50,579 bases of DNA, taken from Pseudomonas sp. TH10 (GTDB lineage: Bacteria; Pseudomonadota; Gammaproteobacteria; Pseudomonadales; Pseudomonadaceae). Where the stretch lies: NCBI RefSeq assembly GCF_016651255.1, contig NZ_JAEKEG010000064.1, positions 1 to 50,579 on the forward strand, read 5' to 3'. The notes under the pieces are model-generated. The model was not told where the DNA came from. It worked only from the letters and a program-made list of their open reading frames with translations, and ran no database searches. A program made the position numbers and the translations under genes. This document shows positions 39,309-48,515 of the stretch, piece by piece. Numbering within the stretch: position 1 is the stretch's first letter; the number at the start of each line of letters is the position of its first letter.

Positions 39309-39915
39309 TACCCGACCACAGCGTCTGATCGTAGGAATTTCCGGTGCCTCCGGCGCCGTTTATGGCGTGCGTCTGCTGGAGCTGTTGCGTGACACGCCAA
39401 TTGAAACCCATCTGGTGGTCAGCAAGTCGGCGCTGATTACTTTGGCCCATGAAACCGAGATGTCCTGGTCCCGGATCAAGAGCCTTGCTGACGTCAGCTA
39501 CGTCAATCAGGACATCGGCGCGGCAATTGCCAGCGGCTCGTTCAAAACCATGGGCATGATCATCGCGCCATGTTCGATACGCAGCTTGTCGGAGATTGCC
39601 AGCGGCGTGACCTCAACACTGCTGACCCGCGCCGCCGACGTGGTGCTCAAGGAGCGCCGGCGCCTGGTGCTGATGGTTCGCGAGACGCCACTGCACCGCA
39701 ATCACCTGCGCAGCATGACCGAGTTGGCCGAACTCGGTGCAGTGATCGCGCCGCCAGTGCCAGCGTTCTATGCCAAGCCGACCAGCCTGGAAGCCATGAT
39801 CGATCACACTGTAGGAAGGGTGCTGGATATGTTCGATATCGAACTGGGTGTCGTCCGTCGCTGGCGCGAACGGCCGGAGCGCGTAGCAACGTTGGATGAG
39901 GTGGTCGATGATTGA
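39292..39915 (+). CDS. ubiX: UbiX-family flavin prenyltransferase
   Basis: 207 residues. RLIVGISGASGAVYGVRLLE (FMN-binding start), VVSKSALITL, SGSFKTMGMIIAPCSIRSLSEIA and RRLVLMVRETPLH are UbiX hallmarks. It attaches a dimethylallyl group to FMN to make prenyl-FMN for the UbiD-type decarboxylase at 33232. A paralogue for this pathway rather than the housekeeping copy is likely. ATG overlaps the LysR gene by 17 bases; AGGAAGGCG ahead. Confidence 0.93.
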   Translation: MSAPSNTRPQRLIVGISGASGAVYGVRLLELLRDTPIETHLVVSKSALITLAHETEMSWSRIKSLADVSYVNQDIGAAIASGSFKTMGMIIAPCSIRSLSEIASGVTSTLLTRAADVVLKERRRLVLMVRETPLHRNHLRSMTELAELGAVIAPPVPAFYAKPTSLEAMIDHTVGRVLDMFDIELGVVRRWRERPERVATLDEVVDD

Positions 39916-39931
39916 GTCACGTTCGGTGCAT

Positions 39932-40711
39932 TCAGGCGGGGAGGAGCTCCAGGAATTCGCAGATCAGTTGCAAGGTCCGCTCGGTCGCTTCGGTCTGGGG
40001 AAAGTGCCGGCAGTTATCCAGCAACACACAACGGCACGGCCCAGACACCTGTCGCTGGATGACCACCAGTTGCTCGGACGTGGCGTAGTGGTCTTCGCGA
40101 CCCTGAATGACCAGCAGCGGCTTTTCGATATAAGCCAACTGCGCTTCGAGATCGTCCAAGGAAAAGTCCGGGTGCAACCAGCTGTCGCTCCAGCCGTGAA
40201 AAGCACCATCGACATTCGTCCCATGGTGGCGTGCCAGGCGTTCGCGCAATTCGCCCTGATGCCAAACCTCGGTGGTATGGCGAATGCCATCGAGGCTCTC
40301 GGTCTCGACAATCACGTGAGGCGCCAGAGCAATGCTGCCCAACACGCGCGGATCGTTGGCGGCGGCATAGGCGAGGACGATGGATGCACCGTCACTGTGA
40401 CCGAGCAAGACCACTTGCGGCAGTTGCAAGGCATCGAGCAATTGCCGCAGTTCACGAGGGCCGTCGCTGCTCAGGTAGTTCAGCGGACGCGGCAGGGTTA
40501 CCGGGCTCGATTGCCCATAACCCTGACGGCTGTAAGTGACCACACCGCAACCGCTGGCCTGGGCCAGGCGCAGGGGGAAGTCTTTCCATTGGTCGGCGCT
40601 GCCGAGGCCTTCGTGCAGCAGCACCAGCGTCGGTCGCGATGGGTCAGCCGCAGGCAGATGGCGATATTCCAGGCGCAGCGGCCCAAGTTGCAAAAATTGT
40701 TGTGGCGACAT
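39932..40711 (-). CDS. Alpha/beta hydrolase
   Basis: 259 residues. LLHEGLGSADQWKDFP (oxyanion region), LGHSDGASI (nucleophile Ser near 107), IQGREDHYAT (Asp) and NCRHFPQTE (His) form a full triad. It is the only minus-strand gene inside the cluster, converging on ubiX and divergent from xdhC with ~90 bases between starts. Could hydrolyse an ester or ring-fission product; nothing points to a specific substrate. Confidence 0.87.
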   Translation of the reverse strand: MSPQQFLQLGPLRLEYRHLPAADPSRPTLVLLHEGLGSADQWKDFPLRLAQASGCGVVTYSRQGYGQSSPVTLPRPLNYLSSDGPRELRQLLDALQLPQVVLLGHSDGASIVLAYAAANDPRVLGSIALAPHVIVETESLDGIRHTTEVWHQGELRERLARHHGTNVDGAFHGWSDSWLHPDFSLDDLEAQLAYIEKPLLVIQGREDHYATSEQLVVIQRQVSGPCRCVLLDNCRHFPQTEATERTLQLICEFLELLPA

Positions 40712-40801
40712 GTTGAATCAACGATTGAACAAGATTGCTCGAAGGTTACCGTAAACGTAACCCTGCATGCAGCACCACGCTTTGCTTGAGGTACAGAAAA
40801 C

Positions 40802-41772
40802 ATGCGTCATCTTGATGTTCAGGTGATCGACCAGGCACTGCAATGGGCTCGCGCCGGGCAGGCCCAGTGGCTGTGCACGGTGCTCTCCACCTATGGCTCG
40901 GCGCCGCGTGCGCCGGGTGCGATGCTGGTGACCAATGGCTCCGGCGAACACGTCGGCTCGCTGTCGGGTGGCTGCGTCGAAGAGGAGTTTCTCGAAAGCC
41001 TGACACGCGGTGAGTTACGCGAACCGGCGCAGATCGTCAGTTATGGCGACAGCGTCGAGCAACGCCACCGTCTACGATTGCCCTGTGGTGGCGTGCTGAT
41101 CGTGCTGGTCGAGCACCGTGCTGCCAGTCTCGAATGGACCGCGCACCTGGAGAGTCTGCAAGCGGCGTTACTGGGCCAGCGCCGTCTGCTGCGTCACCTC
41201 GAGCTGAGCAACGGTGCCTTGCGCCTGGACGCAGACACCGGACACGGCAGCGAGCGGGTGCAAGTCGTCGACGAAAGGGTGCGCATCCGTGTTGGCCCGG
41301 CGTTACGACTGATTCTGGCCGGGCTGTCGCCGGTCGCGGAAGTCTGCGCCAGTTTCGCCCGCGCCATCGGCTGCGAAGTCATCGCCTGCGACCCCGGGAA
41401 GAGATGCTGCATATCCAGCTCGAAGGCGTGGAGATGCAACGCGTGCTGCCCTCGATGTTCATCGCCGCCGGTGGTTGCCATGCGGCGACCGCGGTGGTGG
41501 CGCTGACTCACGATCCGCGAATCGATGATCTGGCGCTGATGGAAGCGGTGCACACACCAGCGTTTTACATCGGCGCCATGGGGTCTCAGGCAACCTCGGC
41601 CAAACGCGCCGAGCGGCTCAAACGCATCGGTGGGCTGACGGATGAACAGATTGCCCGTTTGCACATGCCCATCGGCCTCGATCTGGGCAGCAAGGCCCCG
41701 GCGGAAATCGCTCTGGCGGTGGTGGCCGATATCCTGCGCGTTTATCACGGGAAAGAACGCCATGCCTTGTAA
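40802..41772 (+). CDS. xdhC: XdhC-family molybdenum hydroxylase maturation factor (apparent frameshift)
   Basis: Two XdhC/CoxI parts are split at CCCC 41392-41395: ...RAIGCEVIACDP and REEMLHIQLEGVEMQRVLP. One added C gives 323 residues. The N-terminal part has STYGSAPRAPGAMLV and GSLSGGCVEEEFLE (cysteine typical of the family); the C-terminal Rossmann part has YIGAMGSQATSAKRAERL and IGLDLGSKAPAEIALAV. It inserts sulfurated molybdenum cofactor into xanthine-oxidase-type enzymes, so it serves the hydroxylase at 24875-29179, 11.6 kb away. Confidence 0.9.
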
Positions 41773-41961
41773 GGCGGTTTTTCCGACGAGCGTGGGGGCT
41801 GCGAAAGTCGAGGTAGACCCTCAATCCTTCGCGCGCGATAGTAGCCAGCCACGTGTTGCTGAACCATTGAGTGACCGCCGGGGTCCAGAAACACATAGAC
41901 GCCGCGATAATCCTGCATTGTGGCCGAAAACAATATCGCTTCTAGCGAGCGGAGGAATCTG

Positions 41962-42815
41962 ATGTCGATTGCCCAACGGGTTTTCCACGGCAGGTTTGGC
42001 CGGGTCGCCTTGCTGAATATGGATCGTTCGCTGGTCACCCACACCCATTCCGAATGCCATGTGCTGGTCAAGGTGTCCGGCGAAGATACTTACTTCAACG
42101 TCAACGGTCGACGGGTTCCGCTCAGCGATCGTACGGCGGTGCTGGTCAACGCCTGGGAGCCGCATTTCTACGATCCGCAGCCGGGTGCCGGTGCCACCGT
42201 AATCCTGGCGCTCTATATCGAGCCCGCCTGGCTGGCCACTGCCCAGCAGTCGCTGGCGCTCAGCGGTCGACCGGACTTTTTGCCCAGCCGTGTATCGAGC
42301 TGTCGAGTCGTAATCGCACCTTGGCCGACATCCTGGTCGCCGAAGCGCATGGCTGCGGGATCGTGCCGAAAGAGCGCATGGAATTCATGCTGTTCGACTT
42401 CCTGATCGAACTGATCGAGGACTTTTCCAGTTGGCGGCATTTGTCGCTACTGGGTGCGCCGAACTCAGGTGAGTTCCGGGACGCGCGCGTGCGCCGTGGC
42501 ACCGCCTGGTTGCTTGAGCACCTCGATGATCCGAACCCGATCGACAACGCCGCGCGGGCTTGTGGTCTGTCGCGGGCGCACTTCTTTGCGCTGTTCAAGA
42601 AAGATACCGGGATGACGCCGACCCTGCTGCTTAACGACGCGCGTATGCGCCGGGCTTTTGCCTGGCTGGAGAGTGAGCGCAGTGGAACGTTGGGCCTGTT
42701 GTCGGAGAACCTCGGGTTCTCCGAGCAAGGTCATTTCACCCGGTTTTTCCGTCAACACATCGGAGCTTCTCCCAGCCAGTATCGGCGTGTAGTGGATTGC
42801 TATGCGGCGGTTTGA
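41962..42815 (+). CDS. AraC-family transcriptional regulator (apparent frameshift)
   Basis: The ATG at 41962 has a strong GGAGG. The N-terminal cupin-like sensor (about 1-120) includes HTHSECHVLVKVSGE and VNAWEPHFYDPQ. The slip at TTTTT 42277-42281 divides ...LSGRPDF from FAQPCIELSSRNRTLADIL; repaired length is 284. The C-terminal double helix-turn-helix is intact (NAARACGLSRAHFFALFKKDTG, LSENLGFSEQGHFTRFFRQHIG). It is the last gene of the cluster and the second regulator after LysR. Confidence 0.88.
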
Positions 42816-42826
42816 ACCGAGAGGAG

Positions 42827-42854
42827 GGCGGGGGTATTGGGCAACCCTCCCGCC
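42827..42854 (+). terminator. Candidate hairpin after the AraC gene
   Basis: GGCGGG...CCCGCC inverted repeat 11 bases past the stop codon, with a bulged inner stem. The T-run is poor, so termination is only possible. Confidence 0.35.
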
Positions 42855-42918
42855 TATGAAGTTAGTCTTTCATCTTGAAACTGGCGGCTTGTATAGGCTA
42901 CGAAAGTTGTAGGGTCTA

Positions 42919-43209
42919 CTAATCGTCCAGAAAATCATAAATCTCTTTCATGCGTTCTTCACGCATCAACTCAAGCTCTTCCTTAGTGTCAGCCACCCAC
43001 TGCAGAATGAAGTCCCAGCAATCGCAGTCGTGAGCATCTGCTTCTGCTTCAAATGCTTCTTGCAGAAATTTCAGGCGATATTCTTCTGGCGAAAGCCCGC
43101 AGTTTTCAGCGAGGCTGTAGTTCAGCTCGCTGAGTTCAAGTTGGATCCATAAGTTGGTGTCCAGGAATTTCTTCAGGGCGAGTTCGGCCCTAAGTTCTTT
43201 TGCGATCAT
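42919..43209 (-). CDS. Hypothetical acidic 96-residue protein
   Basis: ATG at 43209 with AAGAG upstream. It is rich in Glu, Asp and Leu and looks helical (MIAKELRAELALKKFL, EYRLKFLQEAFEAEAD, KEELELMREERMKEIYDFL). It has a CDCWDF patch but no known motif, signal peptide or membrane segment. I do not recognise the family. It stands alone between the catabolic cluster and the membrane protein below. Confidence 0.6.
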   Translation of the reverse strand: MIAKELRAELALKKFLDTNLWIQLELSELNYSLAENCGLSPEEYRLKFLQEAFEAEADAHDCDCWDFILQWVADTKEELELMREERMKEIYDFLDD

Positions 43210-43278
43210 GAATGCGCTCTTGTGTCATAAATAAGTAGCCGTTTGTTCCAAGTCGGCCCAGTGCTAAATCGGGCTATG

Positions 43279-44031
43279 TCAATTTCCCGCCATCATCCAT
43301 CCTCTAACGCCATGACTTTCACTCAACTCTTTCACGACTCGAGCCGCGTCCTGCTTCTGTTTATACGGTCCGATGACGACAAAGTTGTTTTCTTTTCGCG
43401 CTACCGGCAACTCCAGCTGCTTAATGGCTTTTGTGGCGCGATGACGGTTGGGTGTGTTCAACGCTATTTCGATCACCCACAAGCCGGATGAAGGCGTGGC
43501 TGAAGCGGGTTTTGCAGTGTGGAAAATGAAGCCGCCGCACGTCAAACACGGGCGTTCCAGCGTGATTAGCGAGCCTGGCACGGTGCGAAAGACATGCCAT
43601 TGCGGATCAATGGTTTTTTTGCGGGCGAATACGGCCAAGAGCAGGCCGGTAAAAGTGATCAGACCGCTGAGAATAATCGTCCATTTGTGTGCCTGTGCGG
43701 GCAATGAAGGCAGCGTAAGTGCTGGAGTTTCGTCTGGCTTTTCGACCAAAAACTGTACGGCGTCAGCCTCCGTTGAATCGGGTATGTGCGATCCGTTTTT
43801 CGCAAGGGGCGTGAGCCCGTCGGAATGTTTTGTACTGAGCTCTGTCACAACTTTATTAGCGGTGTCATCGATGAGTTGTTCGAACTTTGTCACTTTTTTC
43901 TGGATGTATGAATTGTCGACGTTATTTTGACAGATTGGTCCTGTAGACATGTAGGTCCATAGGAGTGCTGATAGTTGCCCCAAAACGCCAGTTACCAGGA
44001 AGCCCAAGCCAAGCTTTCGCACAGCGGCCAT
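43279..44031 (-). CDS. Two-helix membrane protein with SPOR-like C-terminus
   Basis: About 250 residues. Hydrophobic segments lie near residues 8-30 and 117-136, with a polar loop between them. The C-terminal ~75 residues (LWVIEIALNTPNRHRATKAIKQL, NNFVVIGPYKQKQDAARVVKEL) resemble the SPOR peptidoglycan-binding fold. Function unknown; a cell-envelope role is possible. The ATG at 44031 is drawn; a TTG two codons earlier and a GTG at 44022 with GGAG nine bases upstream are alternatives. Confidence 0.6.
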   Translation of the reverse strand: MAAVRKLGLGFLVTGVLGQLSALLWTYMSTGPICQNNVDNSYIQKKVTKFEQLIDDTANKVVTELSTKHSDGLTPLAKNGSHIPDSTEADAVQFLVEKPDETPALTLPSLPAQAHKWTIILSGLITFTGLLLAVFARKKTIDPQWHVFRTVPGSLITLERPCLTCGGFIFHTAKPASATPSSGLWVIEIALNTPNRHRATKAIKQLELPVARKENNFVVIGPYKQKQDAARVVKELSESHGVRGWMMAGN

Positions 44032-44427
44032 CTCCAACTCAAGTGAATAGTTATTTGTCCCGTTTCTTTCTGATAAACAGGGTTTTATTGTTGATCCTGG
44101 GATGGTCTAAATTCTTGAGCGCGTCAGTGTGCTCAAGAGCCAAAATTGGTTGGCTGCTTGTTATTGTTTGAAAGAGCATCGGGCGTGCACTTTATAGAGT
44201 GTTGGTTGGCGAAAAAGGCTCAGATGATCGAAAAAAACCGTATCAGATGAGTTTGAAGGTGATCCATTAAAACACTTGTATTCAAGGTGAATATCGAGGC
44301 CAAAGCACCTTACTGTCGGAAAGCCTCGACGATTCACCGATATCAATCTGGTGCGGCAGTCAACGTCTTTGTCGACGTCAAATTTAATGAATTGCCGAGC
44401 AGCGTTCCTGCCGGATGTTCTTGATGC
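44032..44427. other. Intergenic stretch with an inverted repeat
   Basis: About 396 bases without a credible gene. It contains the inverted repeat CTTGAGC...GCTCAAG at 44114-44137. Nothing else was recognised. Confidence 0.5.
44114..44137. repeat. Inverted repeat CTTGAGC-N10-GCTCAAG
   Basis: Seven-base perfect arms around a 10-base spacer. Spacing suits a dimeric operator better than a terminator, as no T-run follows. No flanking gene explains it. Confidence 0.4.
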
Positions 44428-45861
44428 CTAAAAGCGAAACGTGGAGCGCAGCACCAGTATTTGCGAGTTGTTGCCGCCGGCGCTTTTGATCGCCGAACCG
44501 ATGTCGTAGAACAAATAGTCGAGGTCAACGGAAACGTTAGCGGTCGGCGTCCAATTGGCGTTGGCCTGATACAGGGTGCCCAAGCGTTTTCCGCTGCTGG
44601 TGGTTGTTCCGGGGACTGTGGTCATGCCTGGCAAATAGACGCCGTCATCGTTGCTTTCTCGCCACGCAGCAAATATGCCCGGTTCGAAACGGAACCTGTT
44701 GAAGGGAGAAAACCTGAGTGTCGGGCCTACCAGAATGATGTTCGACAACGTTGTCAGGCTGGCCTGACCGTAGAAGGCGTTCTTGGGAAACAATGGATCG
44801 AAAGTACCAGCCTTGTGATCGCCATCCTTATCACCGCTCGCGGCATCGACACGCAAACCCAGACGCGCTTTCCAGGGACCCGCGAAGGTGTAACCGCTGT
44901 CGCTGGACACCGCCCAGGCGTCGATGTCGGCGCTGGCCATATGGCCCACCTGCTTCATCAGATCCCAGCTCCAGTCGAATTTATTCCATGTGCCGAACAA
45001 TCGCGTGCCGAAGGTGTAGCGATTGTCCTCTCCGGTAAAACCGTCGAGCTTGCGCTGCTCTGTTCCCAGGCCAAAGGCGTACAGATCGGCTTTCAATACG
45101 CTGGATAGGGGCAGGGTGCCATAGAGCCCGTAGAACTTTTGCTGATGATTGCTTGTGTCGTTGAACGAGCCATTGTCTCTGCTAACCACGGGGCTGGTGG
45201 CGAACGCATCCAGCTTGTAACCATCCTTTGCAATCCAGCTCAGACGCACACCATCAAACGCCTGCCGTATGTTGGGGATTTCGCGATAGGTCACCAGTAC
45301 CTGATTACCGTAAGCCATCTCCTGCCGACCGACTCGCGTTGTCAATGTGCCGCTCTGGTAATGCAGATTGCCGTCGACAAAGGCCTGCTGTATTTCGTTA
45401 CGGCTCTGATCGGAAGGGCTGGGCAAGTCCTTACCCCATGTCCGAGTGTTTTGTAATTGGATAAAGGTGCGCAGGCTGTCGTCGAATAAGTGCAGGTCAA
45501 CATGTACTTGCGCACGTTGCATTAAATAAGAGTCATCCTTTACTCCGCGCAGGCCGAACACCGGTTGGTCCGCCGCATCGGCGCGATAACGCAGTTCCGC
45601 ACCAGTCTGCAGCCAGGCTGAGTCCGACAGGCGCTGAAAACGCAATGCATCGAACGGGTCCGTGCGTTTTGCCGGGTTATCGAGAAAGCGATAATCCTCC
45701 ACCCAACGCGCAGGTCCCGGACGCATAGGGCGGGATACCTCAAGGGGCGAGGGAGGCGTGGACTGAATCTCTTGGGCCTGAGCGGTCGACAGGACCGTTT
45801 GGCCGAGGGCCATAATGATCGGCAGGTGGAACGAGTAACGCTTCAGTGTTGTGCTGGACAT
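44428..45861 (-). CDS. Outer-membrane porin of the alginate-export (AlgE-like) family
   Basis: 477 residues from the ATG at 45861, which has AGGAG at good spacing; the frame also opens 14 codons earlier. Signal peptide near 1-30 (MALGQTVLSTAQA-QE). The family pattern is WVEDYRFLDNPAKRTDPFDALRFQRL, ELRYRADA, NEIQQAFVDGNLHYQSGTLTTRVGRQEM and C-terminal LRSTFRF ending in Phe. Such porins often accompany aromatic catabolic operons. As it follows an AAHS transporter after the tph operon, it probably admits the aromatic acid. Confidence 0.85.
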   Translation of the reverse strand: MSSTTLKRYSFHLPIIMALGQTVLSTAQAQEIQSTPPSPLEVSRPMRPGPARWVEDYRFLDNPAKRTDPFDALRFQRLSDSAWLQTGAELRYRADAADQPVFGLRGVKDDSYLMQRAQVHVDLHLFDDSLRTFIQLQNTRTWGKDLPSPSDQSRNEIQQAFVDGNLHYQSGTLTTRVGRQEMAYGNQVLVTYREIPNIRQAFDGVRLSWIAKDGYKLDAFATSPVVSRDNGSFNDTSNHQQKFYGLYGTLPLSSVLKADLYAFGLGTEQRKLDGFTGEDNRYTFGTRLFGTWNKFDWSWDLMKQVGHMASADIDAWAVSSDSGYTFAGPWKARLGLRVDAASGDKDGDHKAGTFDPLFPKNAFYGQASLTTLSNIILVGPTLRFSPFNRFRFEPGIFAAWRESNDDGVYLPGMTTVPGTTTSSGKRLGTLYQANANWTPTANVSVDLDYLFYDIGSAIKSAGGNNSQILVLRSTFRF

Positions 45862-46091
45862 CAGATGACTCCTGTTTTTATTGTTCGTAGGGCAGGTAGA
45901 CACGCGCGGGGATGCCTCAACATGAAGTTGAATTCGCGTCGATGTTGTTCCGGTTTAAACGTTTCGCTGCTTTGGAAAGAAGCGCTCTGCGTTTGCGTTG
46001 AATAAAGAGTGGGTTGTTTTCAAGGGACGTAAATCCTTATTCATCCCTTGGCGAGCTTTCATTGAAGTTGTCGAGTAGTACCGTTCGTGTT

Positions 46092-47434
46092 TTAAAGCGT
46101 GCTGCTGCCGTATCGTCGACCGAGAAACAGGACGAGTAACCCGGCGATCAACATCGGCACGGCCATGGCATAGAAAACTGCCGAGGGTGACCAGCCCATA
46201 CCCAAGGCTGCGCCGACCACGATGGGGCCAGTAATCCCGCCGATCCGCCCGATGCCCAATGCCCAACCGACTCCGGTCGAACGTATCGGCGCCGGGTAGA
46301 AAACCGCCGCCAGGGCGATAAGGCTTTTTGCCCGCCGCTGATGCAGCAGCCTGCGAGGAAGTTGGCGGTCAACAGCATCCACAGCGGGCTTTTGAACGCC
46401 AGACCTGTCAATGCCACGCACACGAATCCGACGAGATAAAGAATGCCCAGGGTTTTGTAAGCGCCCAACCGGTCCATGGAGGGGCCGGTAATGAACGCAG
46501 CCGCGATACCGCCCACGGTGGTCAGTGTGGTGGCCATCACCACGGTGCTCATTGGGTAGTTGAGCCCCGTCATGATTGATGGCAACCAGCTTTGCAAGGC
46601 GTAGAACTCACCCAGGTTAATCGCGAACACCAGCCATAGCAGTACGGTGCCCAATACCCGATCACGGGTGAACAGACTGGCGAGTGCTCCACGTTGCCCT
46701 TGCCCTTTCTCGAGGGCGTCGACGATGAATGTCGGCTTCTCCTGTCGTGCAATGGTTGGGTCTATTTTTCGGAAAATTTTCAGGATTCGCTCGGCTGCCA
46801 CCTTGCGATGGATCATGAACACCATGGATTCCGGCAGGAAACGAATCAGTACGGGTACCAGCATCAAGGGCGCCAGGGCTCCGATCCAGAACATCGAGCG
46901 CCAGCCGTAGTGGGGGATGAACCAGTTCGCCGCCAGGCCCGCCGCGATGAATCCGAGGGAAAAACCGCAGTAAATAGCCAGAACAAAGGTTGCACGAAAG
47001 CGTTTGGGGCTGTATTCGCCGGTCATGGCGATCGCGCTTGGGGCTGCGGCGCCCAGGCCGACCCCGGTGATAAAGCGCAGGATCATCAGCTCGGTCACGT
47101 TGTCAGCCCATACCGATGCCAAGGTGCACAGGCTGAAGACAATGGTGCTGACGATGATTGCTTTCTTATGTCCAAAGCGTTCGGACAGTGGCGTCAGCAC
47201 CAGATAGCCGATCATCAAACCAGCGAGCGACGAAGAAAATATCGGTCCCAGCATATGCCTGGGCAGGTTCCATTCACTGGCTATATAAGGCGCCATGTAA
47301 CTAATGGCTTGGGTATCGAAGCCATCGAGGAACATGACAAGACCGCACAGAATGATGATCACGTACTGAAACGGACTCACGGGTCGTTCATCCACGAACT
47401 GCGGAAGCTGCAAGGGCTTTGATTCGGGCAACAT
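46092..47434 (-). CDS. Aromatic acid:H+ symporter (AAHS-type MFS; apparent frameshift)
   Basis: MFLDGFDTQAISYMAP is the AAHS signature (DGFD), with TPLSERFGHKKAI and TGVGLGAAAPSAIAMTGEYSP. The slip at TTTTT 46325-46329 separates ...CCISGGQK from SLIALAAVFYPAPIRSTGVGWALGIGRIGGITGP; repaired length 447, twelve membrane segments. It imports an aromatic acid. It starts ~70 bases after the terminator that closes tphA1, so it has its own promoter or depends on read-through. Terephthalate is the likely substrate from context. Confidence 0.9.
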
Positions 47435-47495
47435 GGTTTTTCCTCATGGCCATTTTGGCCTTTTTTGTTTTTATTGCGTGCACACGCAGGTGGAG

Positions 47496-47517
47496 AAAAA
47501 ACCGCCTATGAAGGCGG
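47496..47517 (-). terminator. Rho-independent terminator at the end of tphA1
   Basis: On the minus strand CCGCCT-TCAT-AGGCGG is followed by six T. The stem contains the last codons and the stop of tphA1, so coding and termination signals overlap. Confidence 0.8.
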
Positions 47518-48515
47518 CTGGATCTCTCCAGAGGGTACGAAGGCGTCGCAGAAGAATGCGTCAGGCGACAACTGGCCTTCGGCAGTCAGGTCATTGAGCG
47601 CCGCAGTTGTCATGACCGGATTACCGCAGGCATACACTTGATAGGCACCCAGGTCGGGGTAATCCTCGAGAACCGCGCGGTGCACCCAACCGGTGCGGCC
47701 GGACCAGCCTGGCTCGGGCTCGGAAAGCACCGGAGTGAAGCTGAACCCGGGCAGGCGCCTGGACCATTGTGCCGGCAGGTCGCCGAGGTACAGGTCGTCG
47801 CTGTTGCGTGCCCCCAGAACAGGTGCATGGGTCTTGAGCCACCGCGTTTGATCTGGTCTTCGATGATGGACTTGAGCGGCGCCATGCCCGTACCGGTGCC
47901 CAGCAGGATGACCGGATGGTCGACCTCTTCGTCCAGTGAAAATTCGCCATAGGGCAGCTCGACGTTGAGCGTGTCGCCTTTTTCCAATCCTGCCAGCACG
48001 CCCTCGGAAAAGCGCCCTCCGGGAACATGGCGAATATGCAGTTGCACGCCATCGCTCTCATGGGGCGCATTGGCCATGGAGTAGTTACGGCTGTCACCAT
48101 CATCCATCAACACTTTCAGGTATTGGCCGGCCTGGAATTTGGCGCGCACACCCGAAGGAAAGCGTAGGTGCAGAACCACAACATCGGCGTTGGGGCGGGT
48201 GAGGCGATGGACCTTGGTGGTAATGACCTTGCGCATCGGCGCCGCGCGTTGAACGATGCGTTTGGGGGCGATTTCCACCGGCGAGCACGGACGCGCCTGA
48301 CACAGCAGCACCCTCGTGGCAGGCCCGCGTGCGAGCCCTTGTCCGCGCACTCGCAATTCCCCTGCGACCAAGCCGCCTTCGCAAGTCGAGCACACGCCCT
48401 TGCGGCAGGAGTAGGGGATCGAAAACCCCGCCCGCTCGGCAGCATCCAGCACTGTCTCGTCGGGCTCGCAGGGAAAGACGATGTCCGATCCAGAGACTGT
48501 TACGTCGAACGTCAT
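47506..48515 (-). CDS. tphA1: Terephthalate-type dioxygenase reductase TphA1 (apparent frameshift)
   Basis: An N-terminal plant-type ferredoxin domain (SCRKGVCSTCEGGLVAGE) is joined to FAD (FQAGQYLKVLMDDGDSRNYSMANAP) and NAD domains (LLGTGTGMAPLKSIIEDQ). The slip at CCCCC 47811-47815 splits HLFWG from ARNSDDLYLGDLPAQW; repaired it is 336 residues, the size of known TphA1. It passes electrons from NADH to the oxygenase. ATGA overlap with tphB; a terminator follows at once. Confidence 0.85.

Noticed and set aside
42919..44031. Toxin-antitoxin pair formed by the small acidic protein and the membrane protein
   Set aside because: The genes are not overlapping, neither resembles a known toxin or antitoxin, and the second has SPOR-like and membrane parts.
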